Below are positions 24,525-33,522 of a stretch of DNA of 64,000 bases, piece by piece. The position numbers and the translations under genes are program-made. The DNA comes from DTU072 sp050309775 (GTDB lineage: Bacteria > Bacillota > Clostridia > Christensenellales > DTU072). Below the pieces are notes generated by a model. That model had not been told where the DNA came from and did not search any database. It saw only the letters and a program-made list of their open reading frames with translations. Numbering within the stretch: position 1 is the first letter of the stretch; every line of letters starts with the position of its first letter. The stretch is taken from the NCBI GenBank assembly GCA_050309775.1, contig JBNRMV010000012.1, positions 41,668 through 105,667 on the forward strand. The letters run 5' to 3'.

Positions 24525-25088
24525 TTATACCCTTGACATATATGTTCCCGTGCGTGTATCAACTCTTATGGTGTCGCCCTCGTTGACAAAAAGCGGAACT
24601 TGAATCTTATAGCCTGTTTCAAGGGTGGCGGACTTGGAACCGGGTTGCGCAGTTGCGCCGGGAATGCCGGGGTCAGCCTTGGCTACTAACAGTTCGACAA
24701 AGTTTTGCGGTTCAACAGAGAATGCAGAGCCGTTGTAAAAAGCTATGTCGCAAACCATGTTTTCTTTTATGAATTGCAACGCATCGGCTACCAATTCCTT
24801 GCTTAGGGGTACCGTTTCGTAGGTTTCCATGTCCATGAAGTAATACAGGTCGCCGTCATTGTAGCTGTACTCCATCTTCTTTCTTTCGATATGCGCCGTC
24901 TCAAACTTCTCACTGGGGTTGAAAGTTCTTTCGATGACGCTGCCCGTCATAACATTTCTTATTTTTGTTCTAACAAAAGCCGCTCCCTTGCCCGGTTTGA
25001 CATGTTGAAAATCAACAATAACCTGTACTGAATTGTCCATAACAAAGGTAATGCCCTTTCTGAAATCTCCTGCCTGTATAAAACCCAT
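24525..25088 (-). CDS. efp: Elongation factor P
   Basis: EF-P rescues ribosomes stalled at proline runs. The 187-residue protein has three beta-barrel domains. KPGKGAAFVRTKIRN holds the modified Lys position in loop PGKGAAF, where Lys34 is conserved, and the C-terminal signature YKIQVPLFVNEGDTIRVDTRTGTYMSRV is clear. A strong GGAGG precedes the ATG. It follows pepQ by 25 bases, the usual pepQ-efp pair. Confidence 0.97.
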   Translation of the reverse strand: MGFIQAGDFRKGITFVMDNSVQVIVDFQHVKPGKGAAFVRTKIRNVMTGSVIERTFNPSEKFETAHIERKKMEYSYNDGDLYYFMDMETYETVPLSKELVADALQFIKENMVCDIAFYNGSAFSVEPQNFVELLVAKADPGIPGATAQPGSKSATLETGYKIQVPLFVNEGDTIRVDTRTGTYMSRV

Positions 25089-25113
25089 CTGGTCCTCCGA
25101 TAAATATAAAATA

Positions 25114-26148
25114 CTACAATATTATCATTGCTTTTTGGCTTTTTGTCAAGTTTTCTATACTACTTTTCTTAAAAAACACTATATCCTCAATCCGAACGCC
25201 GAATTGATGCGGTATATAAAGCCCCGGCTCAATGCTGACAACCATGTTTTCTTGCAAAAATTCTTCCGAACGGGGCGACAGCGACGGTATTTCATGTACA
25301 TCAGTACCCAACCCATGCCCCAACGAATGCAAAAAGTATTTGTCCAATCCACGGGCAACAAAACAATCGTTTGCAAGCGCATAAGCCGCTTTGCAGCTAA
25401 TTCCCGTATAAAGGTTGTCAAGCGCCGCTTGCTGCGCTTCCAGTACTGCGTTATAAATTTCTTTTTGTTGCGCCGTCGGCATGCCAAAAAATATAGTTCT
25501 GGTCATATCGGCGCACCAGCCTTTGTATCGCGCGCCAAAATCAAGTTTTATTACGCTGCCATTTTCCAACCGTTTGTCGCCGACAAGCGCATGCGGACGC
25601 GCGCTGTTCTTTCCGAATGCCACTATACTCTTGAACGCTATGCCGTCGGCTCCGTTTTCTAATAAGGTGTTTTCAAGCGCCATACAAAGTTGCCGCTCCG
25701 TCATGCATTCTTTTATTTTGGGCAGAATGTCGGAAAAGGTCTTATCTGTTATTTCTTGGGCTTTTTTTATCAGTGCAATCTGCTCGGGAGTTTTTATTGC
25801 CCTCATTTTTTGTATATCGTCGGAGATATCTATAAATTCCGCAGCTATTCTTCCTGTAATCAGTCGGTAAAAGTTCATAGGAAGGTCATTTTCTATGCCT
25901 ATGGTCTTTGCAGAATTGTCAGTAATAATTTTTTGAATGGTGTCCGCCATATTACGGCGGATATCGACAATTTCAAAACCCTGCAAAAGCTCCGCCGCTT
26001 CTTCGGTATATCTTGCGTCGGTTAAATAATATTTCTTGTCAGGGAAAATAAGTATAGCCGCATCAGCGTTGTCATAGCCTGAAAAATGAAAGAGATTTGA
26101 GTGCGTCCTTATAAGCAGACATTGACATTTTTTCAGTAATTCAATCAT
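25114..26148 (-). CDS. pepQ: Xaa-Pro aminopeptidase/dipeptidase (M24 family)
   Basis: A metallopeptidase that cuts bonds involving proline in small peptides. The 344-residue protein has a creatinase-type N-domain (1-115) and the pita-bread domain with metal ligands in LDFGARYKGWCADMTRT (two Asp), HSLGHGLG (His), SIEPGLYIP (Glu) and VRIEDIV (Glu). The ATG at 26148 has no ribosome binding site, yet a near-consensus promoter places +1 exactly at this ATG, so the mRNA may be leaderless. A TTG at 26166 lies inside the promoter. It is co-transcribed with efp. Confidence 0.93.
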   Translation of the reverse strand: MIELLKKCQCLLIRTHSNLFHFSGYDNADAAILIFPDKKYYLTDARYTEEAAELLQGFEIVDIRRNMADTIQKIITDNSAKTIGIENDLPMNFYRLITGRIAAEFIDISDDIQKMRAIKTPEQIALIKKAQEITDKTFSDILPKIKECMTERQLCMALENTLLENGADGIAFKSIVAFGKNSARPHALVGDKRLENGSVIKLDFGARYKGWCADMTRTIFFGMPTAQQKEIYNAVLEAQQAALDNLYTGISCKAAYALANDCFVARGLDKYFLHSLGHGLGTDVHEIPSLSPRSEEFLQENMVVSIEPGLYIPHQFGVRIEDIVFFKKSSIENLTKSQKAMIIL

Positions 26149-26154
26149 ACTGTG

Positions 26155-26183
26155 ATTATAAGTCAAAACTTCCCGTGAGTCAA
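26155..26183 (-). promoter_or_regulatory. Strong sigma-A-type promoter of pepQ-efp
   Basis: TTGACT (26178-26183), 17 bases, TATAAT (26155-26160) on the minus strand. The seventh base after the -10 is the A of the pepQ ATG. The -35 abuts the stop codon of spoVAE. Confidence 0.75.
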
Positions 26184-26543
26184 TTACTTCTTAGTTTTAG
26201 ACTTTGCAAATACCGCCACTACAAAGCCGACAAAAATTGCTCCGGCAACTCCTGCCGCCGCCGTCATCAGTCCGCCGGTAAAGGCGCCTATCAGACCTTG
26301 GTTTTGCACTCCCTCCATGGCTCCTTTGGCTAAATTTGCGCCGAATCCTACTATCGGAATGGTTATTCCTGCCTTGGCAAATTCTTTTATCGGCTTAAAA
26401 ATATTCAGCGCCTGAAGTACGACTCCCAACAAAAGGAATACAACCAGAATTCTTGCCGAAGTAATCTTTGTAAGGTTTATCAGCACTTGTCCTATCAGGC
26501 ATACAACTCCGCCTATAAGAAATACCCAAACATAGTCTAACAT
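26184..26543 (-). CDS. spoVAE: Stage V sporulation protein AE (SpoVAEb)
   Basis: A 119-residue membrane protein with three to four hydrophobic segments, matching SpoVAEb: FLIGGVVCLIGQVLINLTKITSARILVVFL, then GAGITIPIVGFGANLAKG-type sequence and a Gly/Ala-rich end. It is part of the inner spore-membrane channel that takes up dipicolinic acid during sporulation and releases it in germination. It follows spoVAD with a three-base gap. Confidence 0.95.
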   Translation of the reverse strand: MLDYVWVFLIGGVVCLIGQVLINLTKITSARILVVFLLLGVVLQALNIFKPIKEFAKAGITIPIVGFGANLAKGAMEGVQNQGLIGAFTGGLMTAAAGVAGAIFVGFVVAVFAKSKTKK

Positions 26544-26546
26544 AAT

Positions 26547-27545
26547 TCAAGCCCTCTCAATACAAATGGCATGCGCTATGCTGGGAATTGTTTCGCGTTG
26601 CAACGATGCGGTCTTTGACATCAAAGCTCCTGTCGGCATAAGCAGCAATCTTTTTATCTTGTTTTCCAGCATATTTTGATAAATATACGAATTGAACACG
26701 ATATTTGAGCATGCCGTTCCGCTGCCGCCCTGTCCGACATCTTGCCCCTCTCTGTTAAAAATCAACTCGCCGCAGTCCTCATGCTGTTCCTCAATATCTA
26801 TGCCGTCTTCTTTAAGCAGTTTTCGGAACAGCCTGCCGCCGGCGTCGCCCAAGTCGCCCGTGGCTATCATATCATAATATGACGGCTGGCGATTTGTATC
26901 GCGAAAATGCCTTTTCAAAGTATCCACAGCCGCCGGCAGCATAGCCGCTCCCATATCATTGGCATCGTTGACCCCAAAATCAACAACCTTGCCCAGCGTT
27001 GCGCAGGTTATCTTTACTTTATGCTTGTCGAACTTTTCCAACATTGTGCAGCCTGCGCCCGTCACCGTCCATTGCGAAAGCGGAGTGCGTTGCGAACCTA
27101 ATTCCAACGGAAAGCGGTATTGCCTTTCGGCTGTGGAAAAATGGCTGGAGGTCGAACAGATTACTCTGTGCATAAGACCGCCGCTTATCATAGACGACCC
27201 GACTATCAACGCTTCGGCAAAGCTGGCGCATGCGTTATAAAGCCCGATAAAGGGAATGCTGAACTCTCTAAGCGCATAGCTTGACACTATCATTTCATCA
27301 AGCAAATCGCCTGCAAAAACGCAGTCTATATCCCCTGATGTCAGACCGCTCTTATTGATTATGTTGCGTATCGCTGCGACATGAATTTTTGTTTCGGCTT
27401 TTTCAAAACTCTTTTGTCCAAGCAAGTCGTCTTTAAGCGTATGATGAAAATATTTGCCTAATGGACCTTCCGCCTCTTTTGGTCCGGCTATTGTAGTAGT
27501 TTCGACTATGCCTACGCCGTTAAAATAAATTGTATGGTTTCTCAT
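26547..27545 (-). CDS. spoVAD: Stage V sporulation protein AD
   Basis: SpoVAD has a thiolase-like fold and binds dipicolinic acid on the outer face of the spore inner membrane. From the ATG at 27545 (332 residues) the protein starts RNHTIYFNGVGIVETTTIAGPKE and has GLYNACASFAEAL (thiolase-like Cys region), DMGAAMLPAAVDTL and GQGGSGTACSN. The open frame upstream (to 27644) lies in spoVAC. GGGAGC precedes the ATG, which overlaps the spoVAC stop (TGATG). Confidence 0.96.
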   Translation of the reverse strand: MRNHTIYFNGVGIVETTTIAGPKEAEGPLGKYFHHTLKDDLLGQKSFEKAETKIHVAAIRNIINKSGLTSGDIDCVFAGDLLDEMIVSSYALREFSIPFIGLYNACASFAEALIVGSSMISGGLMHRVICSTSSHFSTAERQYRFPLELGSQRTPLSQWTVTGAGCTMLEKFDKHKVKITCATLGKVVDFGVNDANDMGAAMLPAAVDTLKRHFRDTNRQPSYYDMIATGDLGDAGGRLFRKLLKEDGIDIEEQHEDCGELIFNREGQDVGQGGSGTACSNIVFNSYIYQNMLENKIKRLLLMPTGALMSKTASLQRETIPSIAHAICIERA

Positions 27546-27988
27546 CAAACGCTCCCAATAATGAAATAAATCAGCCCTACAACAATTGAGGCGACAACTC
27601 CAAAAACTATTACCGGGCCGGCAATTGTGAACATATTGGCACAAAGCCCGAATACATAGCCCTCTCTTTTGAATTCAATTGCCGGCGCAACAATGGAATT
27701 TGCAAACCCCGTTATCGGCACAATAGAACCGGCGCCGCCAAATTTTCCTATATTGTCATAAATGCCAAACCCCGTCAAAATGCCAGTTAAGGTAATGATT
27801 ATCAGAACAGTAAACTGTTGATTAACCTGTTCATCTAAAGCAGGAAACCCCAGTTTAAGCAAATCGCTTATTCCTTGCCCGATACAGCAAATTATACCGC
27901 CGGTTATGAACGCTCTTATCATGGTTTTCAGATGCCGCGAGCGTGGCATCGATTGTTTAACAACTTTCAGGTACTCTTTGTTTTTCAT
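27545..27988 (-). CDS. spoVAC: Stage V sporulation protein AC
   Basis: SpoVAC is a mechanosensitive-type channel protein of the spore inner membrane involved in dipicolinic acid release. The 147-residue protein has an N-terminal basic stretch (KVVKQSMPRSRHLKTMIRAF) and four hydrophobic segments, with the family stretch GAGSIVPITGFANSIVAPAIEFKREGYVFGLCANMF. TGAGGAA lies before the ATG. As in Clostridia, the operon is AC-AD-AE only, without spoVAA, AB or AF. No forespore promoter could be fixed in the 147-base gap upstream. Confidence 0.96.
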   Translation of the reverse strand: MKNKEYLKVVKQSMPRSRHLKTMIRAFITGGIICCIGQGISDLLKLGFPALDEQVNQQFTVLIIITLTGILTGFGIYDNIGKFGGAGSIVPITGFANSIVAPAIEFKREGYVFGLCANMFTIAGPVIVFGVVASIVVGLIYFIIGSV

Positions 27989-28135
27989 CGTTCCTCAAGT
28001 CCTCATATTTTTTTGTCGGGAAGCAAATCTCTTCCCTTTCTACAAATTCTTTACGCATATTTCCCTTATATAAAAAAATACCCTATACCTATTTTTGGCA
28101 TAGAGCGGTTTATTATACTTGTTTGATGTAGCTAT

Positions 28136-29404
28136 TTAATCATCTTTTTGGTTGTCGTCAGCGCGCGTTTTTCCAAACGCTATAAAATCATCTTCAATTT
28201 CTCTTGCGTCACAACTGAACACAGGGTTTATGGTTATTCCTCTTTTCAGCACATCAAAGCCGTATTTTTGCCGCAAAGTGTCTATACTGCTTTCAAGTTT
28301 GCTATTTTTTTGAATTTCATCGTCAAACAGCGTTTGCGGCAGGTCCTCGGCGCTTTTCAGACCGCCCACAGCCACCGTAATTGTGCGCAACGGCAAGTTT
28401 TCGGAAAAATCATAATTGCTTTTCAACAGTTTTATGGCAAGCGTTGCTATGTCATATGCGCTGTCCGTCAGAAAATCAAACTTTGCCTGACGGCAAAAAG
28501 AGTACAAAGCCTTGTCGCGCAAGTCCAAAGACACTCCCGACGCCACCAGTCCCAAAGCACGCAAGCGGAAAGCAATGACTTCGCTGAGCGCAAAAATTAC
28601 ACTTGACGCCTCTTTCAGATTGGTGACATCTTCTTCCGTAGTAGTGCCGTTGCCTACGCTTTCGGGAATATGCACATAAGTATAAGGTTTTACGGCATCG
28701 GTGTCTTGCCCGTTTGCGTAAGTGTGCAGTTTTTCCCCTACCTTGCCGAAAAGGCGTATAAGTTCCGTTTTGTTGTACTGCGCCAAATCGCCAATGGTAA
28801 AAACCCCAAGTTTGTTGAGCTTTTCTTCCGTATGCCTGCCGACAAAGAGCATATCCGACACTCTCAATCGCCAAACCTTGTCTTTGTAGTTTTCTTTGGA
28901 TATGACGGTTATGGCATCGGGCTTTTTCATGTCGCTGCCAAGTTTTGCAAAAATCTTATTAAAAGATACCCCTATGGACACAGTCAGGCCTGTTTCTTGC
29001 CGAATGACATCTTTTATCTTCTCGGCGGTCTGCTCGCCGCTGCCCCAAAGTTTTTCACAGCCTGTCAGGTCAAGCCAACACTCGTCAAGACCAAAACTCT
29101 CGACATCGGGAGTAAACCTTGTAAAAATATCGTGTACTTTTTTTGAATATTCGGAATACTTTTTGAAATCCGGAGGCACAAGAACGAGTCCGGGGATTTT
29201 TCTCTTTGCCGACCAGATAGTTTCGCCTGTCTTTATGCCGGCTTTTTTGGCTTGTTCAGTTTTTGCCAGCACTATTCCATGCCTTTTTTCGACATCACCG
29301 CACACTATGACGGGTTTGCCTTTCAGTTCGGGATTTTGCAGTACGGCAACAGAGGCATAAAAACTGTTGATATCGACATGCAGAATGGTCCGCTCATCAG
29401 TCAT
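28136..29404 (-). CDS. dinB: DNA polymerase IV (Y family)
   Basis: A translesion DNA polymerase. The 422-residue protein has LHVDINSFYASVAVLQNPELKGKPVIV (catalytic Asp11), FGLDECWLDLTG (catalytic Asp-Glu; most relatives have SIDEAYLD), a helix-hairpin-helix region (KLNKLGVFTIGDLAQ) and the little-finger domain from about residue 240. I do not see a clear clamp-binding QLxLF at the C-terminus, which ends in an acidic/charged tail. It overlaps coaE by eight bases and is the last gene of polA-coaE-dinB. Confidence 0.95.
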   Translation of the reverse strand: MTDERTILHVDINSFYASVAVLQNPELKGKPVIVCGDVEKRHGIVLAKTEQAKKAGIKTGETIWSAKRKIPGLVLVPPDFKKYSEYSKKVHDIFTRFTPDVESFGLDECWLDLTGCEKLWGSGEQTAEKIKDVIRQETGLTVSIGVSFNKIFAKLGSDMKKPDAITVISKENYKDKVWRLRVSDMLFVGRHTEEKLNKLGVFTIGDLAQYNKTELIRLFGKVGEKLHTYANGQDTDAVKPYTYVHIPESVGNGTTTEEDVTNLKEASSVIFALSEVIAFRLRALGLVASGVSLDLRDKALYSFCRQAKFDFLTDSAYDIATLAIKLLKSNYDFSENLPLRTITVAVGGLKSAEDLPQTLFDDEIQKNSKLESSIDTLRQKYGFDVLKRGITINPVFSCDAREIEDDFIAFGKTRADDNQKDD

Positions 29405-29966
29405 AAAGGCTCTTGTATAGCTCCTCTACTCTGTTATATAGTTCGTTTTCGTCGCCGTTGTTTTCAATAATGTCAGTGGCATACTGCATTCTTATTTTGT
29501 CGGTAACTTGACTTGACATAATCTTTTTTGCGTATTCCTCGCTTATGGCATCCCTCATCAGAATTCTTTTGATACGCAGTTCGTTGCTGGCTTTGACCAA
29601 CCATATTTTGTCAAACATATCCTGCATTTTTGATTCTACAAGCAAAGGTACTTCGACAAAGATTGCGCCGCTCATATTCTTTATGCGCTTCTTTGTTTCC
29701 TCTATAATGATTGGGTGCGCCAAATCATTAAGTTTTTTCATGGCGTTTGCGTCATAAAAGACCCGTTTGCCCAGTTCTATTCTATCAATAACGCCGTCTT
29801 TGACTACGCCTTTGAAGAGTTTGTCTATCTTTTTGATATACTCTTCATTTTTCATAAGCTCGTCATTGATTTCGTCGGCGCTCAAAACATTTGCGTCAAA
29901 AGATTTAATAATTTCCATAACGGCTGATTTGCCGCTTCCCACTCCGCCTGTAATTGCTATTAGCAT
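29397..29966 (-). CDS. coaE: Dephospho-CoA kinase
   Basis: Adds the 3'-phosphate to dephospho-CoA, the last step of coenzyme A synthesis. The 189-residue protein has the P-loop GGVGSGKS at 7-14, the DAN/LAHPIIIEE motif near 80-90 and EVPLLVESKMQ near 103. Its length is normal. GGAG lies before the ATG; polA ends 13 bases upstream. The usual mutM between polA and coaE is absent. Confidence 0.95.
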   Translation of the reverse strand: MLIAITGGVGSGKSAVMEIIKSFDANVLSADEINDELMKNEEYIKKIDKLFKGVVKDGVIDRIELGKRVFYDANAMKKLNDLAHPIIIEETKKRIKNMSGAIFVEVPLLVESKMQDMFDKIWLVKASNELRIKRILMRDAISEEYAKKIMSSQVTDKIRMQYATDIIENNGDENELYNRVEELYKSLYD

Positions 29967-29979
29967 ACTTCCTTTCTCC

Positions 29980-32526
29980 TTACTTTGCTTCGTACCAGTT
30001 TTGTCCTATGCCGACATTTGCCAGCATGGGAATTTTCATAGTTACGGCTTCTTCCATACATTTTTTTATTAAAGTTTTTATTGCGTCCACTTCATCATGC
30101 GGACAATCAATAATAAGTTCGTCATGCACTTGCAAAATCATTTTTGCTTTGTAGCCGCCCGATTTCAAAGCCGCATTGACCTTCAGCATAGCAATCTTTA
30201 TTAAATCTGCTGCGCTGCCTTGCAACGGCATATTCATTGCCGCTCTTTTGCCAAAGGCCCTCACAGCATAATTCGGCGACTTCAATTCGGGAAAGTGCCG
30301 AATTCTGCCCATAAATGTCCGCAGATACCCTTGCTTTTCGGCAAGTTCGACATTGTTGTCCATAAACTGTTTTACTGACGGATAAGTCTTAAAGTATTCG
30401 TCAATGTATTTCTTTGCCTTTTGGCGGCTGATGTCAAGATTTTTTGACAAGCCAAAGGAGCTTATGCCGTATATTATGCCAAAATTGACGGCTTTTGAGG
30501 CGCTTCTCATGTCTTCCGTCACATCTTCCAAGGGTACGCCATAAATTCTGGATGCCGTCAGCCTGTGGATATCTCCGGCATGTTTGTAGGCCTCAATAAT
30601 GTTCGGGTCGTCGGAAAAATGAGCCAACAGCCGCAATTCAATTTGTGAATAGTCGGCGGTAACCAATAGGCAACCGGGGCTGGCTATAAACATCTTGCGT
30701 ATTTCCCTGCCCTCTGCTCGCCGTATTGGGATATTTTGAAGATTCGGTTCTGTCGAGGACAGTCTGCCTGTCGTTGTTTGGCATTGTTTGAAAGAAGTAT
30801 GCACTCTGCCGGTGGCGGCATTCATTACGGCGCGCATGCCATCAAGATATGTGCTTTTTAGCTTTGCTATCTGACGGTAGCGCAACAAAGCCTCTGCAAT
30901 GGGGTGATTTATGCTCTCCAAAGTATCTGCGGCAACGGAATAACCGGTTTTGTTCTTTTTTCGGGTCGGCAGTTGCAACTTCTCAAAAAGTATATAGCCC
31001 AACTGTTTGTTTGAATTTATGTTAAAAGTTTCGCCCGCCATTTCGCAAATGGCGTCAATAAGCTGTTTGAGTTCGGCATCGTATTGCTTTGATAATGTTT
31101 CAAGCACCTCTTTATCAATACAAAAACCTGCCTTTTCCATTTCATAAAGACACGCAACAAGCGGCAGTTCTACTTCATAATAAAGTTTATTGAGTTCAAG
31201 TTCGGCTATTTTTTTGTCCAGAGTATCGTTTGCTGACAGCATTGCGGCTGACAAATTGCTTTCTTTCGGGGCGTAAATGTCCACAAGCTCTTTTGCCGTG
31301 TTCAGAGTACGGCTTGAATTTATTAAATAGGCTTTTAATTGAATGTCCTCATATGGCATTTCAAGTTTTAGGGACATTTGTTCCAGCGTATGCATTTCGG
31401 CTTTGGCATCAAAGAATATGTTGGTATACTTTTTGCCGTACAAAGGCGCTATGACATCTGCGGCATCATGGTGCGCAATACCGTCGCCGAACAAACCTGC
31501 ATTTATGGCTATTCGGTATTCCTTGTCCGAGAAAGCAAGCGACAGTTCATCTCCCCAATTTATGACAATACTTTCACCGTCTTCAATTGCGGATATAACT
31601 TTTTTCAGTTGATTCAAATCGGATATGTTGAAGACTTCGGTTTCGTGAACTTCTTGCGCCGTCGTGTCTTGTTCGTCCTTGTATTCAAAACGGGTGGTAA
31701 GCGTGCGGAACTCCAGCTGCTGCATGGCGTCCATGGCTTTTTTGTCAAGGGGATATTCAAAGCGCAAGTCGTCCAGCTCACAACAGTCTATTTCTATATC
31801 AGTTTTTATGGTGGCAAGAGTTTTTGACAAATAAACAATATCTTTTGCGTCAATCAACCTTTGTTGCAGGCTGCCTTTAATTTGTTCTATGTTTGCATAA
31901 ACATTGTCTATGCTGCCGTACTGTTCCAACAGCGATCTGGCCGTCTTGTCGCCTACTCCGGGCGCGCCGGGAATGTTGTCTGACGAATCGCCTGCCAGCC
32001 CTTTCAATTCTATGACTTGCTGCGGAGTCAGCCCCTCTTCCGCCAAAGCCGCCACATCATAGGCTTTTACTTCGGTAACGCCGCGCTTTGTGTGGTATAC
32101 TCTCGTGGTGTCGTCAAGCAGTTGTAGGCAGTCCTTGTCTCCGCTGACAATAATGGTATCCTGTTTGAATTTTTTTGACAAAGTACCAATAATATCGTCG
32201 GCCTCAAAGCCCTCTATACCAAGAATTTTTATGCCCATAGCCGAAAGAACGCCCTTCAGTAGCGGCAATTGCGACGCAAGTTCGTCCGGCATGGGTTTTC
32301 GTTTGGCTTTGTAGCCTTCATATAAATCAAATCGGAAAGTCTTTGCCTTTTCGTCAAAAACAGCGCAAATGTGAGTAGGGTTTTCTTCGGAAATAAGTCT
32401 TTGGAGCATAGACAAATATCCATAAACAGCATTGGTATATTGTCCTGCGCTATTTGTCATCATCGGCAAAGCGTAGAATGCTCTGTTTATGAGACTGTTG
32501 GAGTCTATGAGTATGATTTTTGTCAT
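29980..32526 (-). CDS. polA: DNA polymerase I
   Basis: An 848-residue family A polymerase for Okazaki-fragment processing and repair. It has an N-terminal 5'-3' nuclease (residues 1-290, with GFEADDIIGTL and GLAGDSSDNIPGAPGVGDKTA), a middle domain without the DTE and related motifs of a proofreading exonuclease, and the polymerase domain with motif A (TADYSQIELRLLAHFS), motif B (RSASKAVNFGIIYG) and motif C (LQVHDELI). Like many Firmicute Pol I enzymes it probably lacks proofreading. It has its own promoter and an AAGGAAG ribosome binding site. Confidence 0.97.
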   Translation of the reverse strand: MTKIILIDSNSLINRAFYALPMMTNSAGQYTNAVYGYLSMLQRLISEENPTHICAVFDEKAKTFRFDLYEGYKAKRKPMPDELASQLPLLKGVLSAMGIKILGIEGFEADDIIGTLSKKFKQDTIIVSGDKDCLQLLDDTTRVYHTKRGVTEVKAYDVAALAEEGLTPQQVIELKGLAGDSSDNIPGAPGVGDKTARSLLEQYGSIDNVYANIEQIKGSLQQRLIDAKDIVYLSKTLATIKTDIEIDCCELDDLRFEYPLDKKAMDAMQQLEFRTLTTRFEYKDEQDTTAQEVHETEVFNISDLNQLKKVISAIEDGESIVINWGDELSLAFSDKEYRIAINAGLFGDGIAHHDAADVIAPLYGKKYTNIFFDAKAEMHTLEQMSLKLEMPYEDIQLKAYLINSSRTLNTAKELVDIYAPKESNLSAAMLSANDTLDKKIAELELNKLYYEVELPLVACLYEMEKAGFCIDKEVLETLSKQYDAELKQLIDAICEMAGETFNINSNKQLGYILFEKLQLPTRKKNKTGYSVAADTLESINHPIAEALLRYRQIAKLKSTYLDGMRAVMNAATGRVHTSFKQCQTTTGRLSSTEPNLQNIPIRRAEGREIRKMFIASPGCLLVTADYSQIELRLLAHFSDDPNIIEAYKHAGDIHRLTASRIYGVPLEDVTEDMRSASKAVNFGIIYGISSFGLSKNLDISRQKAKKYIDEYFKTYPSVKQFMDNNVELAEKQGYLRTFMGRIRHFPELKSPNYAVRAFGKRAAMNMPLQGSAADLIKIAMLKVNAALKSGGYKAKMILQVHDELIIDCPHDEVDAIKTLIKKCMEEAVTMKIPMLANVGIGQNWYEAK

Positions 32527-32576
32527 TTCTTCCTTTTTTCGGTTTTGTCATAAATCGCCGAATATCTCTATCATAA

Positions 32577-32605
32577 AGTATATAACCAAAGCAACGTTAA
32601 GTCAA
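32577..32605 (-). promoter_or_regulatory. Sigma-A-type promoter of polA-coaE-dinB
   Basis: TTGACT (32600-32605), 17 bases, TATACT (32577-32582) on the minus strand, about 50 bases before the polA ATG. It is back to back with the promoter of the plus-strand amidohydrolase. Confidence 0.65.
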
Positions 32606-32644
32606 AGATAATCCGCCGAATTTTGATATCTATGGCAATTTTAT

Positions 32645-32673
32645 TTGTAGTTATGTTTTTTATGGTTTATACT
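32645..32673 (+). promoter_or_regulatory. Sigma-A-type promoter of the amidohydrolase gene
   Basis: TTGTAG (32645-32650), 17 bases, TATACT (32668-32673) on the plus strand, 28 bases before the ATG at 32702, with AAAGGAG between. Confidence 0.55.
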
Positions 32674-32701
32674 ATTGCCATATTTGTGAAAGGAGCAAAA
32701 G

Positions 32702-33508
32702 ATGGATTACCCACAAATTATTGACACACACGCGCATATTTATCCAAAGAAGATAGCCGAAAAAGCCATACGCAACATCAGTGATTTTTACTCTGTTCCC
32801 ATGCAGAGCATGAGAGGCACGGCAGAGGATTTGCTTGAAAGCGGCGCAGAAATCGGCACAAAAAAATATGTTGTGCATTCGACCGCCACAACCGTTGAAC
32901 AAGTGGTCAGCATAAACAACTTTATTGCCAACGAAATAAAAAAGCACAATGAATTCATAGGTTTTGCTACGCTTCATCCCGACATGACGGAAGAAGAGGC
33001 ATACAACGAAGTCGAAAGAATAAAAACCCTTGGTCTGAAAGGCATAAAACTGCATGCGGATTTTCAGCGTTTTGATATCGATGAGCCGCGCGCCGAAAAC
33101 TTGTATCGCGCCATAAACGGCACCCTGCCCGTACTATTTCACGCTGGAGATGACCGTTTTGATTATTCCAGTCCCGAAAGACTGGCGCGCGCCGCAAAAA
33201 AGTTCCCCAACATGCTTTGCATAGCCGCTCACTTCGGCGGATATTGCCGTTGGAGCGAAATCGACGCTTATGACGGACTGAATAATATGTATTTTGACAC
33301 CTGCAGCAGCCTGTTCAAGCTGCCCGACCTCATGGCTAAGGATATTATATCTCACCTTGGACATGACAGATTCATGTTCGGCACGGACTTCCCCATGTGG
33401 CGGCACAAAGACGAACTGGAGCGGTTTTTAAGACTTAAATTAAGCGACAAAATAAATGAAGATATCCTATCAAAGAATGCCATTCGCGTTCTAGGAATTA
33501 AATTATAG
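32702..33508 (+). CDS. Amidohydrolase-family metal-dependent hydrolase
   Basis: A 268-residue TIM-barrel enzyme of the amidohydrolase-2 (ACMSD-like) group, and the only clear protein gene on the plus strand. Metal and active-site residues are visible: THAHIYP (His10, His12), GIKLHAD, VLFHAGDD, IAAHFGGY and FGTDFPMW, the usual order H-x-H, H, H, D. Decarboxylases and hydrolases of this group act on small carboxylates or lactones; the substrate cannot be told. AAAGGAG is well placed before the ATG. It is a monocistronic unit between polA and sigK, converging on sigK with a 14-base gap. Confidence 0.88.
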   Translation: MDYPQIIDTHAHIYPKKIAEKAIRNISDFYSVPMQSMRGTAEDLLESGAEIGTKKYVVHSTATTVEQVVSINNFIANEIKKHNEFIGFATLHPDMTEEEAYNEVERIKTLGLKGIKLHADFQRFDIDEPRAENLYRAINGTLPVLFHAGDDRFDYSSPERLARAAKKFPNMLCIAAHFGGYCRWSEIDAYDGLNNMYFDTCSSLFKLPDLMAKDIISHLGHDRFMFGTDFPMWRHKDELERFLRLKLSDKINEDILSKNAIRVLGIKL

Positions 33509-33522
33509 GAGCGCAACCTCAA

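Noticed and set aside
28018..28036. Hairpin GGGAAG/CTTCCC upstream of spoVAC as dinB terminator
   Set aside because: The minus RNA continues with an A run, not U; a short 6-bp stem with no clear role.
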